Shown here in pieces: positions 7,429-14,183 of a DNA stretch of 64,000 bases. The number at the start of each line of letters is the position of its first letter. The stretch's first letter is position 1. The DNA lies in NCBI RefSeq assembly GCF_006715395.1, contig NZ_VFNC01000002.1:2666001-2730000 (forward strand), written 5' to 3'. Below the pieces are notes generated by a model. That model had not been told where the DNA came from. It did no database searches and saw only the letters and a list, made by a program, of their open reading frames with translations. The stretch comes from Streptomyces sp. SLBN-31. GTDB taxonomy: Bacteria; Actinomycetota; Actinomycetes; Streptomycetales; Streptomycetaceae. A program made the position numbers and the translations under genes.

Positions 7429-9351
7429 GTGCAGTCACAGGATGTCGCCCCGCGCCCCGCAGCCTCCCCAAGCGACCCGGTCGTCGACGTGGAGCGGGCC
7501 GAAGCCGCGCTCGTCGAGCACTACCCGCGGCTGGTCCGGCTCGCCTACCTGGTGCTGCCGCCGAGCCTCGGCCGCAACCGGCGCGTGGTGACCGCGCACG
7601 CCCTCACCCAGCGCGCCCTGCCCAAGGGCCGCACCCAAACCCCCGTGGTCCCGGCGCAGTCGACGGGCCGCGACGGCGACCCCGGGTACGCCCTGGTCCG
7701 CCTCCAGGTGCTGCGCAACGCGCTGGAGGCGGGGCTCCCGCTGAGGTTCACGGCGCTGCCCAGGCGGTCCCAGCTTCCGCCGCTGCTCCCCCAGGTGTGG
7801 GGTCTGCGGCTGTTCCCCCGCTCGGGCGGCGCCGACGAACTCGCCCTGGACCAGCGCCTGTCGGCCCTGTCGGGCGCGGCCCGCGCCGCCTACGTGCTGC
7901 GCGGTCTGGAGAAGCTGCCGGACGCCGACGTACGCGAGATCCTCGCGGCCACCGGCTGCGACGACGTGTCGGGGGCGCTGCGCGAGGCGGACGAGGTGCC
8001 GGCGAGCCACCATCCCCTGCTGGAGTCCCCCGAGTTCGACCCGTGCTCGCTGCAGGCGCGGCCCACCGATCTGATGCGGCGCCGACAGCACACCAAGGCC
8101 GCGCTCGTGGCCGCCGCCGCGCTGGCCGTGACGGGCGCGCTGCTCGGGATGCCCGGGGGCGGCTGGGGCCCGGACGGTGCCGCCGCTCCCTCCTACGCGC
8201 AGAACCCGGCCGCCGAGGCCGCCCTGAACCCGGCCGAGCTGACCAAGGTCGCCCCCACCGCGTGGGAGGCCTCGGCGCGGACCGACTTCTCCGTCTGGCC
8301 CGCCCGTGGCGAACTCACCGACGACCGCGCCCTGTTGCGCCGCGCGCTCGCCGTCTGGGCCCGCCCCGGCGAGCGCGTCCGGGTCTCCGCGACGCCGGGC
8401 ACCCCGTCCGGCGGCCCGTCCGGCCCGCCCCAGCTCCTGTACGCGGGGACGGTCGACAGCGCGCGGGTGGTCATCTTCTACGACGGTCTGCGCATCGTCC
8501 GTTACGCCGAGCCGACCGACGGCACCCAGGGCGCCGCGCTCGACTTCGCGCGGGTCGACGGCGCCGACCGGGCGGGGGCGAGCGCGGTGGTGCTGGGCCG
8601 GGCCGACGGCAACGTCCGCTATCTGACGGCGCCCTGGGTGACGAAGACCGCCGAGCGCGACCTGCTCAAGCCGGACGCCGGGGCGACGGACCTCGCCCTC
8701 GACAAGGGGATCACGGCACCGCTGGCCGGCCCGGCCCAGCAGACCGGTGCCTGCACGTCGTGGAACGTACTGGAGCTGACCGACGGCACGGGCACCCGGC
8801 TGCTCACCGACCTCGGCGAGCTGGTCCCGGCCCTGCTCACCACCGGCCGCCCCGGCTCGTCCGCGCAGGCCTCGACGGCCGGGACGCCGCGGGCCTGGGC
8901 GCCGTACGCCTGCTCGCTGGGGACGATGCGTTCGGCGGGCGTGCGGGCGGTCAACGCCTGGGCGTACGCCGCGCAGCCGCTGCCGGACGGGAGCGGGTCG
9001 GCGGACTGGGTGTGCACGCGCGCGGAGACCTGGCGGGGCGGCGGCACCCGCGTGCTGGCGCAGTTCCGCACCCCGGGCGGCACGTACGGGGCGGTGGCCG
9101 CGAAGGCCGAGAACGTGGCGGCCTGCGGTCCGAAGGACCCGCATGTGCTGGCCGGGGTGCTGTGGAAGTCGAAGACCAAGGGCTGGTACCTGCTGGCGGC
9201 CGGAGGGCCGGGGACCGCGTCGGTCGCCGCGACGGGCGGCATCGAGGCCTCGGCACGGGGGAACGCGCTGGCGGCCCCGGCGAAGCAGGGGCAGCAGGCC
9301 GAACTGAAGGGCACCCTCGACGACGGCCGGGCGATCGGCGGGCTGCGTTAG
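7429..9351 (+). CDS. Single-pass membrane protein with sigma-factor-like N-terminus
   Basis: The 640-residue product starts at GTG 7429. Residues about 20-70 (VERAEAALVEHYPRLVRLAYLVL) resemble region 2 of ECF sigma factors. Residues about 140-205 (LDQRLSALSGAARAAYVL, then GLEKLPDADVREILAATGC) resemble region 4. A basic stretch MRRRQHTK is followed by a single transmembrane helix (about 222-243) and a roughly 390-residue external domain with scattered cysteines and no recognised family. This looks like a degenerate ECF-like cytoplasmic part fused to an extracytoplasmic sensor; DNA binding is uncertain because the region 2 promoter-melting residues are not obvious. Homologues are probably annotated hypothetical. 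Confidence 0.75.
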   Translation: MQSQDVAPRPAASPSDPVVDVERAEAALVEHYPRLVRLAYLVLPPSLGRNRRVVTAHALTQRALPKGRTQTPVVPAQSTGRDGDPGYALVRLQVLRNALEAGLPLRFTALPRRSQLPPLLPQVWGLRLFPRSGGADELALDQRLSALSGAARAAYVLRGLEKLPDADVREILAATGCDDVSGALREADEVPASHHPLLESPEFDPCSLQARPTDLMRRRQHTKAALVAAAALAVTGALLGMPGGGWGPDGAAAPSYAQNPAAEAALNPAELTKVAPTAWEASARTDFSVWPARGELTDDRALLRRALAVWARPGERVRVSATPGTPSGGPSGPPQLLYAGTVDSARVVIFYDGLRIVRYAEPTDGTQGAALDFARVDGADRAGASAVVLGRADGNVRYLTAPWVTKTAERDLLKPDAGATDLALDKGITAPLAGPAQQTGACTSWNVLELTDGTGTRLLTDLGELVPALLTTGRPGSSAQASTAGTPRAWAPYACSLGTMRSAGVRAVNAWAYAAQPLPDGSGSADWVCTRAETWRGGGTRVLAQFRTPGGTYGAVAAKAENVAACGPKDPHVLAGVLWKSKTKGWYLLAAGGPGTASVAATGGIEASARGNALAAPAKQGQQAELKGTLDDGRAIGGLR

Positions 9352-9433
9352 GGAAGCCCCCTAGTTGACACTGGCGTCAGCAAGTCGGCGCAGGAGGGTT
9401 CCGCCGGGACTTACTCGTCAGTACATTGACGCC

Positions 9434-10318
9434 ATGTCTCATAAGCAGGCCTCGGAGCGGGTCGACCTCAAGGCGCGGAAGGTTTCCTTCTCCTGGGAGG
9501 ACACCCCGCTGCACTGGGTGCCCGGGGACCCCTTCACCACGCACACCATCAACGTGCTGCATCTGCTGCTGCCTGCCGGTGAGCGGTGGTTCGTGCACGT
9601 CTACAAGCAGGTCCTGCCCTTGATCCGGGACGAGCGGCTGCGCGCGGACGTCATCGGGTTCATCGGGCAGGAGGCGATGCACTCGCAGGCCCACGACGAG
9701 GTGCTGCCGCACCTGAAGGAGCTGGGGCTCGATCCGACGCCGTACACCGCGCAGGTCGACTGGTTCTTCGAGAAGCTGCTCGGCGACCGGACTCTGCCGC
9801 CCGGCCGGGCGCGCCGGTGGTGGCTGCTGGAGCGGGTCGCGCTGATCGCGGCGATCGAGCACTACACCGCCTTCCTGGGCGACTGGGTGCTGAACGCCGA
9901 GGAGTTGGACCGGCTGGGCGCCGATCCGACCATGCTCGACCTGCTGCGCTGGCACGGCGCCGAGGAGGTCGAGCACCGGTCGGTCGCCTTCGACCTCTTC
10001 ACCCACCTCGACGGCAGCTACCGGCGGCGGGTGCGCACCTGGGCCACCGCGTTCACGGCGCTGGTGTTCCTGTGGCAGCGGGGGTCCCGTTTCTTCATGG
10101 CGAACGACCCGACACTCGTCGACGGCAAGGCATCCTTCAAGGACTTCTACGTCAGCGGCAGGAAGGGCACCCTGCCCGCGACCGGCGACATGCTCCGGTC
10201 CATCCCGCGCTATCTGAGCCGTGACTACCACCCCTCCCAGGAGGGCTCCACCGAGCAGGCGGTCGCCTATCTGGCCTCCTCCCCCGCCGCCACGGCCGCA
10301 GAGAGGGGCGCCGCCTGA
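9434..10318 (+). CDS. Ferritin-like 'metal-dependent hydrolase' family protein (PF10118-like)
   Basis: The 294-residue protein is helix-rich. Metal-ligand-like ExxH pairs occur in GQEAMHSQAHDEV (about residues 75-90) and GAEEVEHRSVAFD (about 175-190), with EHYTAFLGDW between them. This fits the family named predicted metal-dependent hydrolase (PF10118/COG3687). The helical ExxH arrangement is closer to di-iron ferritin-like enzymes than to hydrolases. The ATG at 9434 begins MSHKQASERVDLKARKV. The TGA overlaps the ATG of a [2Fe-2S] reductase gene (TGATG), so both are translated together, suggesting that the reductase supplies electrons. A TetR gene follows. Confidence 0.82.
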   Translation: MSHKQASERVDLKARKVSFSWEDTPLHWVPGDPFTTHTINVLHLLLPAGERWFVHVYKQVLPLIRDERLRADVIGFIGQEAMHSQAHDEVLPHLKELGLDPTPYTAQVDWFFEKLLGDRTLPPGRARRWWLLERVALIAAIEHYTAFLGDWVLNAEELDRLGADPTMLDLLRWHGAEEVEHRSVAFDLFTHLDGSYRRRVRTWATAFTALVFLWQRGSRFFMANDPTLVDGKASFKDFYVSGRKGTLPATGDMLRSIPRYLSRDYHPSQEGSTEQAVAYLASSPAATAAERGAA

Positions 10319-11334
10319 TGCCCAAGCCGCTCACCGTCGCCGCCCTCGCCACGGCCGCGCTGCTCACCCGGCGCGCGCTGCGCCGCCGTGTCCGGGTCTC
10401 GCCGCTGTGGCCGATGCCCGCGCTGGACCCGCCCGTCTCCGGCCGGCCCCGCTCCCGGGCCCTGCGGCTGCTGGTCGCCTCGCACGAGACGGTGGCCGAC
10501 GGCGTCGTACAACTGCGCCTGGAGGGTGAGGATCTGCCCCGCTGGGAGCCCGGCGCCCATCTCGACCTGGTGCTGCCGTCGGGGCTGGTGCGGCAGTACT
10601 CGCTGTGCGGGGACCCCGCGGACACCTCCTCGTACACGGTGGCCACGCGGCTGGTCGCGGGCGGGCGAGGGGGTTCGCGCGAGGTGCACGAGCAGCTGGC
10701 GGAGGGGATGGAGCTGGAGGTGCGCGGGCCGAGGAACCGGTTCCCGCTCGTCGGGGCCCCCTCCTACGTCTTCGTCGCCGGCGGCATCGGGATCACGCCG
10801 ATCCTGCCCATGCTGCGGGCGCTGCCGGAGGGCACCGAGTGGCGGCTGCTGTACTGCGGGCGGTCGCGGGAGTCGATGCCGTACCTGGAGGACGTCGAGA
10901 AGCTGGGCGCCGACCGGGTCACGGTGGTCACCGGGGTACCGGACCTCGACGCGCTCCGGGTGCCCGAGGAGGCCGTCGTCTACTGCTGCGGCCCGGAGGG
11001 GCTGATGGCCGCCGTGGCGGAGCGCTTCGAGCGGGTGCATCTGGAGCGGTTCGCGCCGCGTACCTCCGGCGGCGCCGCCTTCGAGGTCGAACTGCGCCGC
11101 AGCGGGCGGACGTTGACGGTGCCGGCCGACTCCAGTGTGCTGGCCGCGGTGCGGGCCGAGCTGCCGGACACGCTCTACTCCTGCGAGCAGGGGTTCTGCG
11201 GGACCTGCCAACAGCGGGTGCTGGAGGGAGAGGTGGAGCACCGGGACGAGCTGCTGACGGACGCGGAGCGTGACGACTCGATGCTGATCTGCGTTTCGCG
11301 GGCACGAAGTGATCGACTTGTGCTGGACATGTGA
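10318..11334 (+). CDS. Phthalate-dioxygenase-reductase-type flavin/[2Fe-2S] oxidoreductase
   Basis: The 338-residue protein has a hydrophobic/basic N-terminus (LTVAALATAALLTRRALRRR). An FMN/FAD-binding barrel follows with RQYSLCGDP (about residue 95), then an NAD-binding domain with VFVAGGIGITPILPML (about 150) and YCCGPEGLM (about 222). A C-terminal plant-type [2Fe-2S] ferredoxin has CEQGFCGTCQQRV plus a distal Cys (LICVSRA). The order FMN-NAD-Fe2S is that of phthalate dioxygenase reductases, which pass electrons from NAD(P)H to an oxygenase. The likely acceptor is the overlapping upstream ExxH protein. Confidence 0.93.
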   Translation: MPKPLTVAALATAALLTRRALRRRVRVSPLWPMPALDPPVSGRPRSRALRLLVASHETVADGVVQLRLEGEDLPRWEPGAHLDLVLPSGLVRQYSLCGDPADTSSYTVATRLVAGGRGGSREVHEQLAEGMELEVRGPRNRFPLVGAPSYVFVAGGIGITPILPMLRALPEGTEWRLLYCGRSRESMPYLEDVEKLGADRVTVVTGVPDLDALRVPEEAVVYCCGPEGLMAAVAERFERVHLERFAPRTSGGAAFEVELRRSGRTLTVPADSSVLAAVRAELPDTLYSCEQGFCGTCQQRVLEGEVEHRDELLTDAERDDSMLICVSRARSDRLVLDM

Positions 11335-11349
11335 ACACCGATGGTCGGA

Positions 11350-11368
11350 CCGGCCCGTTCGGGGCCGG
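11350..11368. terminator. Hairpin between reductase gene and TetR gene
   Basis: Seven-bp GC arms CCGGCCC and GGGCCGG with loop GTTCG, 16 bases after the reductase stop. It could end the two-gene transcript before the separately promoted TetR gene, but the stem is short. Confidence 0.5.
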
Positions 11369-11378
11369 ATCCGATCGG

Positions 11379-11391
11379 TAAGGTGTTCGCA
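11379..11391 (+). promoter_or_regulatory. -10-like TAAGGT for a leaderless TetR transcript
   Basis: TAAGGT (11379-11384) matches TANNNT and ends six bases before the ATG at 11391. There is no Shine-Dalgarno sequence. This spacing is what leaderless Streptomyces mRNAs show when transcription starts at the A of ATG. No clear -35 hexamer was found. Confidence 0.5.
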
Positions 11392-12080
11392 TGAGTACCG
11401 GGGTACGCCGCAGGATGGGAGTCGAGGAGCGGCGGCAGCAGTTGATCGGCGTCGCCCTCGAACTGTTCAGCCAACGCTCTCCCGACGAGGTCTCCATCGA
11501 CGAGATAGCAGCCGCCGCGGGCATTTCCCGCCCGCTGGTCTATCACTACTTCCCCGGCAAACTCAGCCTGTACGAGGCCGCGTTGAAGCGCGCGGCGCAG
11601 GATCTCGCGGGCCGTTTCGACGAGCCGCACGAGGGACCGCTCGGTGACCGGCTGCGGCGGGTGATGCGCCGGTTCTTCGACTTCGTCGACGAGCACGGCC
11701 CCGGTTTCTCGGCGCTGATGCGCGGCGGCCCGGCGGTCGGCTCCTCGGCGACCAACGCGCTCATCGACGCCGTACGGCAGGCCGCCTATGTCCAGATCCT
11801 TTCGCATCTGGAGGTCGACGACCCGCCCGCGCGGCTGGAGCTGGTCGTGCGCTCCTGGATCTCGCTCGCCGAGTCGACCGCCCTGATCTGGCTGGACGGC
11901 CGGCGTATCCCGCGCGCGGAGCTGGAGGTCCAGCTGGTGCACGACTTCGCCGCGCTGGCCGCGGTGAGCGCCGCCTACGACGAGGAGATGGCGGGGGTGG
12001 TGCGCCGTATGATCAAGGACGAACCGCCGGACGGGGCCTTCGCGGACCTCGCCGCCCGGCTGATCGGGCTCGCGTCCTGA
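11391..12080 (+). CDS. TetR-family transcriptional regulator
   Basis: The 229-residue protein has an N-terminal TetR helix-turn-helix: QLIGVALELFSQ, then VSIDEIAAAAGISRPLVYHYFPGK (about residues 34-58). A helical ligand-binding domain follows with no recognisable subfamily. It probably represses the adjacent ExxH protein/reductase pair, by analogy with the many TetR genes next to fatty-acid- or lipid-modifying oxygenases; this is inference from position. It appears to be leaderless, so it may be made at low constitutive level independently of the operon upstream. Confidence 0.9.
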   Translation: MSTGVRRRMGVEERRQQLIGVALELFSQRSPDEVSIDEIAAAAGISRPLVYHYFPGKLSLYEAALKRAAQDLAGRFDEPHEGPLGDRLRRVMRRFFDFVDEHGPGFSALMRGGPAVGSSATNALIDAVRQAAYVQILSHLEVDDPPARLELVVRSWISLAESTALIWLDGRRIPRAELEVQLVHDFAALAAVSAAYDEEMAGVVRRMIKDEPPDGAFADLAARLIGLAS

Positions 12081-12095
12081 GCCGGGTCGGCTCCC

Positions 12096-12455
12096 TCAGC
12101 GTTCGAACTTGCGGTAGGACGGGTCGAGGTCGCGCACCTCGGCGGACGCGTGCAGGACGATGTGGCCGTCCTCGCGCACATGCTTCTTCAGCAGCTCCAG
12201 CACGGTCTCGGTCAGCTTCGCCTTCGTCTCCTCGGTGCGGCCGGCGAGCAGCCCGATCATGACGTGCACGACGGCGTGGCCCAGCTCGTCCGGCTCCTCG
12301 TAGCCGAACGCGGTGACCTCGGAGGCGCGGAACTGCGTCTTGCACGCCTCCGGCTTGGCGGCCGCGATCTCGACGAGCGAGGTGTGCAGGTCCCGCGCGA
12401 AGCCCTCCCGGTCGAAGTCGATGTGCTTCGAGTGGTCGACGGTGATCTGCGGCAT
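12096..12455 (-). CDS. 5-carboxymethyl-2-hydroxymuconate isomerase-like (tautomerase-fold) protein
   Basis: The 119-residue protein begins MPQITVDHSKHIDFDREGFARDLH, keeping the N-terminal Pro-2 (after Met removal) typical of tautomerase-superfamily catalytic proteins. HVMIGLLAGRTEETKAKLTETVLELLKK matches the CHMI family helix. CHMI acts in homoprotocatechuate (4-hydroxyphenylacetate) meta-cleavage, but no other pathway gene is nearby, so the substrate is unknown. The ATG at 12455 follows AGGAGTACCC. It is convergent with the TetR gene, with only about 15 bases between stops, and lies downstream of the PP2C phosphatase gene on the same strand. Confidence 0.85.
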   Translation of the reverse strand: MPQITVDHSKHIDFDREGFARDLHTSLVEIAAAKPEACKTQFRASEVTAFGYEEPDELGHAVVHVMIGLLAGRTEETKAKLTETVLELLKKHVREDGHIVLHASAEVRDLDPSYRKFER

Positions 12456-12490
12456 GGGTACTCCTGTTCTACGACAGCGACAGGCTCACC

Positions 12491-14113
12491 CTAGTTCCCG
12501 AGCTGCAGGGCGAGCATGGCGATGTCGTCCTCGTGGTCGCTGCCGAAGGAGGCCAGGAGGGTGTCGCACAGCGCGTCCAGGCCGGGCAGGGCCCCGACGG
12601 CGGCGGCGCGCAGCTGTTCCATGGAGGCCGAGAGGTCCACGCCGCGGGTCTCGATCAGGCCGTCGGTGACCATCAGGAGCCGGTCGGCGGGCTCGAGGTA
12701 CAGCTCGGCGGGCACCGGGTGCGGCAGGCCCACGCCGATCAGCGGGCCGGCCGCCTTGACGTACTCGGCGTCGCCGGAGTCCCGCAGGAGCAGCGGCGGG
12801 ATGTGGCCCGCGTTGGCGATGCGGGTGCGCCCGGTGGCGGGGTCGATCAGTACGAGGCACACGGTGGCCGTGACGTCGGGGTGGTAGCGCTGGAGCATCC
12901 GGTCCAGTCGTTCGGCGAGCACCGCCGGGTCGCTCTCGTCGACGCAGTAGGCGCGCAGCGCGTGCCGGATCTCGACCATGACCGTGGCCGCGTCCAGCGA
13001 GTGCCCGACGACGTCGCCGACCGCGGTGAGCACGCCGTCGTCCACGCGCAGCGCGGCGTAGAAGTCGCCGCCGATCTCGGTCTCCCGGGACGCCGGCACA
13101 TAGCGCACGGCGAGGTCGATGCCCGGCAGTTCCGGCAGCCGGTGCGGCTCGGGCAGGAAGCTGTGCTGGAGGGTGAGGGCGACATGCCGCTCTGCCTGGT
13201 ACATCAGCAGCGGTTCGGCGGCCAGCGCGGTGGCCTGCGCCAGCTGGGCCAGCAGGGCCTCGCCCTCGGGGCTGACCCGGCGCAGGCCGCGGGTGGGTGT
13301 GGCCAGGCACACCGGGGCCCGGCCCTCCTGGGTGAGGACGAGTGCGAGGCGGGCGTCGTGCTGCACGCCGGGCCGGAAGAACCCGGCGGGCCACAGCGGC
13401 GACGGCACCGTGGTGATCTGCACCCCGGCCTGGCCGCGGGTCAGGCGCCGCAGCAGCGCGGCCACGGCCCGGTGCGCGCCCTCGTCCGGCAGGGACAGCC
13501 GGGTGCGGGCCCGGTACAGCCCGCGGTACAGCTCGTCGTCCCGGTCGAGCACGAACACCGCGGCGGGGCATCCGAGCAGCCGTGCGGTGCCGTCGGCGGC
13601 CGCGTCGGCGAGCTCCTGGAGCGAGCGGGCCGCCTGGATGGTGACGATGGTCTCCGACAGCTGCCGCAGCCGCTTCACGAGCGCCTGGTCGTCGGCCCGC
13701 AGCCGGGCCGCTCGTACGGCGGCCCGCACCGCCGCCTCGATCTCCTCCGGCTCGGCCGGCACCGTCAGATACGCCTCGGCGCCCGCGAGCAGGCCCTCGC
13801 AGCGGTCGGCGGGCGGCGCGGCGAGCGCGGAGAAGTGCACCACGGGCAGGCCGGACATGTGCGGGCGCTCCCTGAGCCGGCGGCACAGTTCGAAGCCGCT
13901 CATGTCCGGCAGGTGCACGTCGACGAGGGCCACATCGGGCATGGTGCCCTTGCGCAGCCGTACGTCGAGTTCGACCAGCGCCTCGCCGCCGCTGCCGACC
14001 GGGACGACCTGGTGACCGGCCCGGCGCAGCACCGTGCCCATGGCGTAGCGGCTGGCCGCCACGTCGTCCACGACCAGCACGGTCGTGCCTGTCAGGTTGT
14101 CTTTGTCGTCCAT
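12491..14113 (-). CDS. Response regulator-GAF-PP2C (SpoIIE-type) protein phosphatase
   Basis: The 540-residue protein has a receiver domain (residues 10-130: D16-D17, phospho-acceptor D65 in LVDVHLPD, S95), a GAF-like middle (about 145-310) and a SpoIIE/RsbU PP2C domain (about 325-538). Phosphatase motifs are ETEIGGDFYAA, VGDVVGHS, NAGHIPPLLL, VTDGLIETR and HEDDIAMLAL with metal-binding Asp residues. Such proteins dephosphorylate anti-sigma-factor antagonists in partner-switching pathways. The conserved receiver lysine is absent: the usual Lys-Pro position reads AYLTVPA, Val 118. Phosphorylation control may therefore be altered. No anti-sigma or antagonist gene lies nearby. Confidence 0.92.
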   Translation of the reverse strand: MDDKDNLTGTTVLVVDDVAASRYAMGTVLRRAGHQVVPVGSGGEALVELDVRLRKGTMPDVALVDVHLPDMSGFELCRRLRERPHMSGLPVVHFSALAAPPADRCEGLLAGAEAYLTVPAEPEEIEAAVRAAVRAARLRADDQALVKRLRQLSETIVTIQAARSLQELADAAADGTARLLGCPAAVFVLDRDDELYRGLYRARTRLSLPDEGAHRAVAALLRRLTRGQAGVQITTVPSPLWPAGFFRPGVQHDARLALVLTQEGRAPVCLATPTRGLRRVSPEGEALLAQLAQATALAAEPLLMYQAERHVALTLQHSFLPEPHRLPELPGIDLAVRYVPASRETEIGGDFYAALRVDDGVLTAVGDVVGHSLDAATVMVEIRHALRAYCVDESDPAVLAERLDRMLQRYHPDVTATVCLVLIDPATGRTRIANAGHIPPLLLRDSGDAEYVKAAGPLIGVGLPHPVPAELYLEPADRLLMVTDGLIETRGVDLSASMEQLRAAAVGALPGLDALCDTLLASFGSDHEDDIAMLALQLGN

Positions 14114-14134
14114 CCTCTGCCCTCGGACAGCACC

Positions 14135-14169
14135 GGTGGGACAGACCGGGGTTCGGGGTCTGTCCCACC
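14135..14169 (-). terminator. Terminator after the amylase-pullulanase gene
   Basis: Perfect 13-bp stem, GGTGGGACAGACC (14135-14147) with GGTCTGTCCCACC (14157-14169), 9-base loop. It lies 15 bases after the stop of the minus-strand pullulanase gene and before the PP2C start. Confidence 0.8.
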
Positions 14170-14183
14170 AAAGTAGTGCCGTG

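Noticed and set aside
6980..7471. 163-codon minus-strand ORF in the gene-free interval before the sigma-like gene
   Set aside because: Arg/Pro/Thr-rich composition, no start signal, and it overlaps real genes at both ends.
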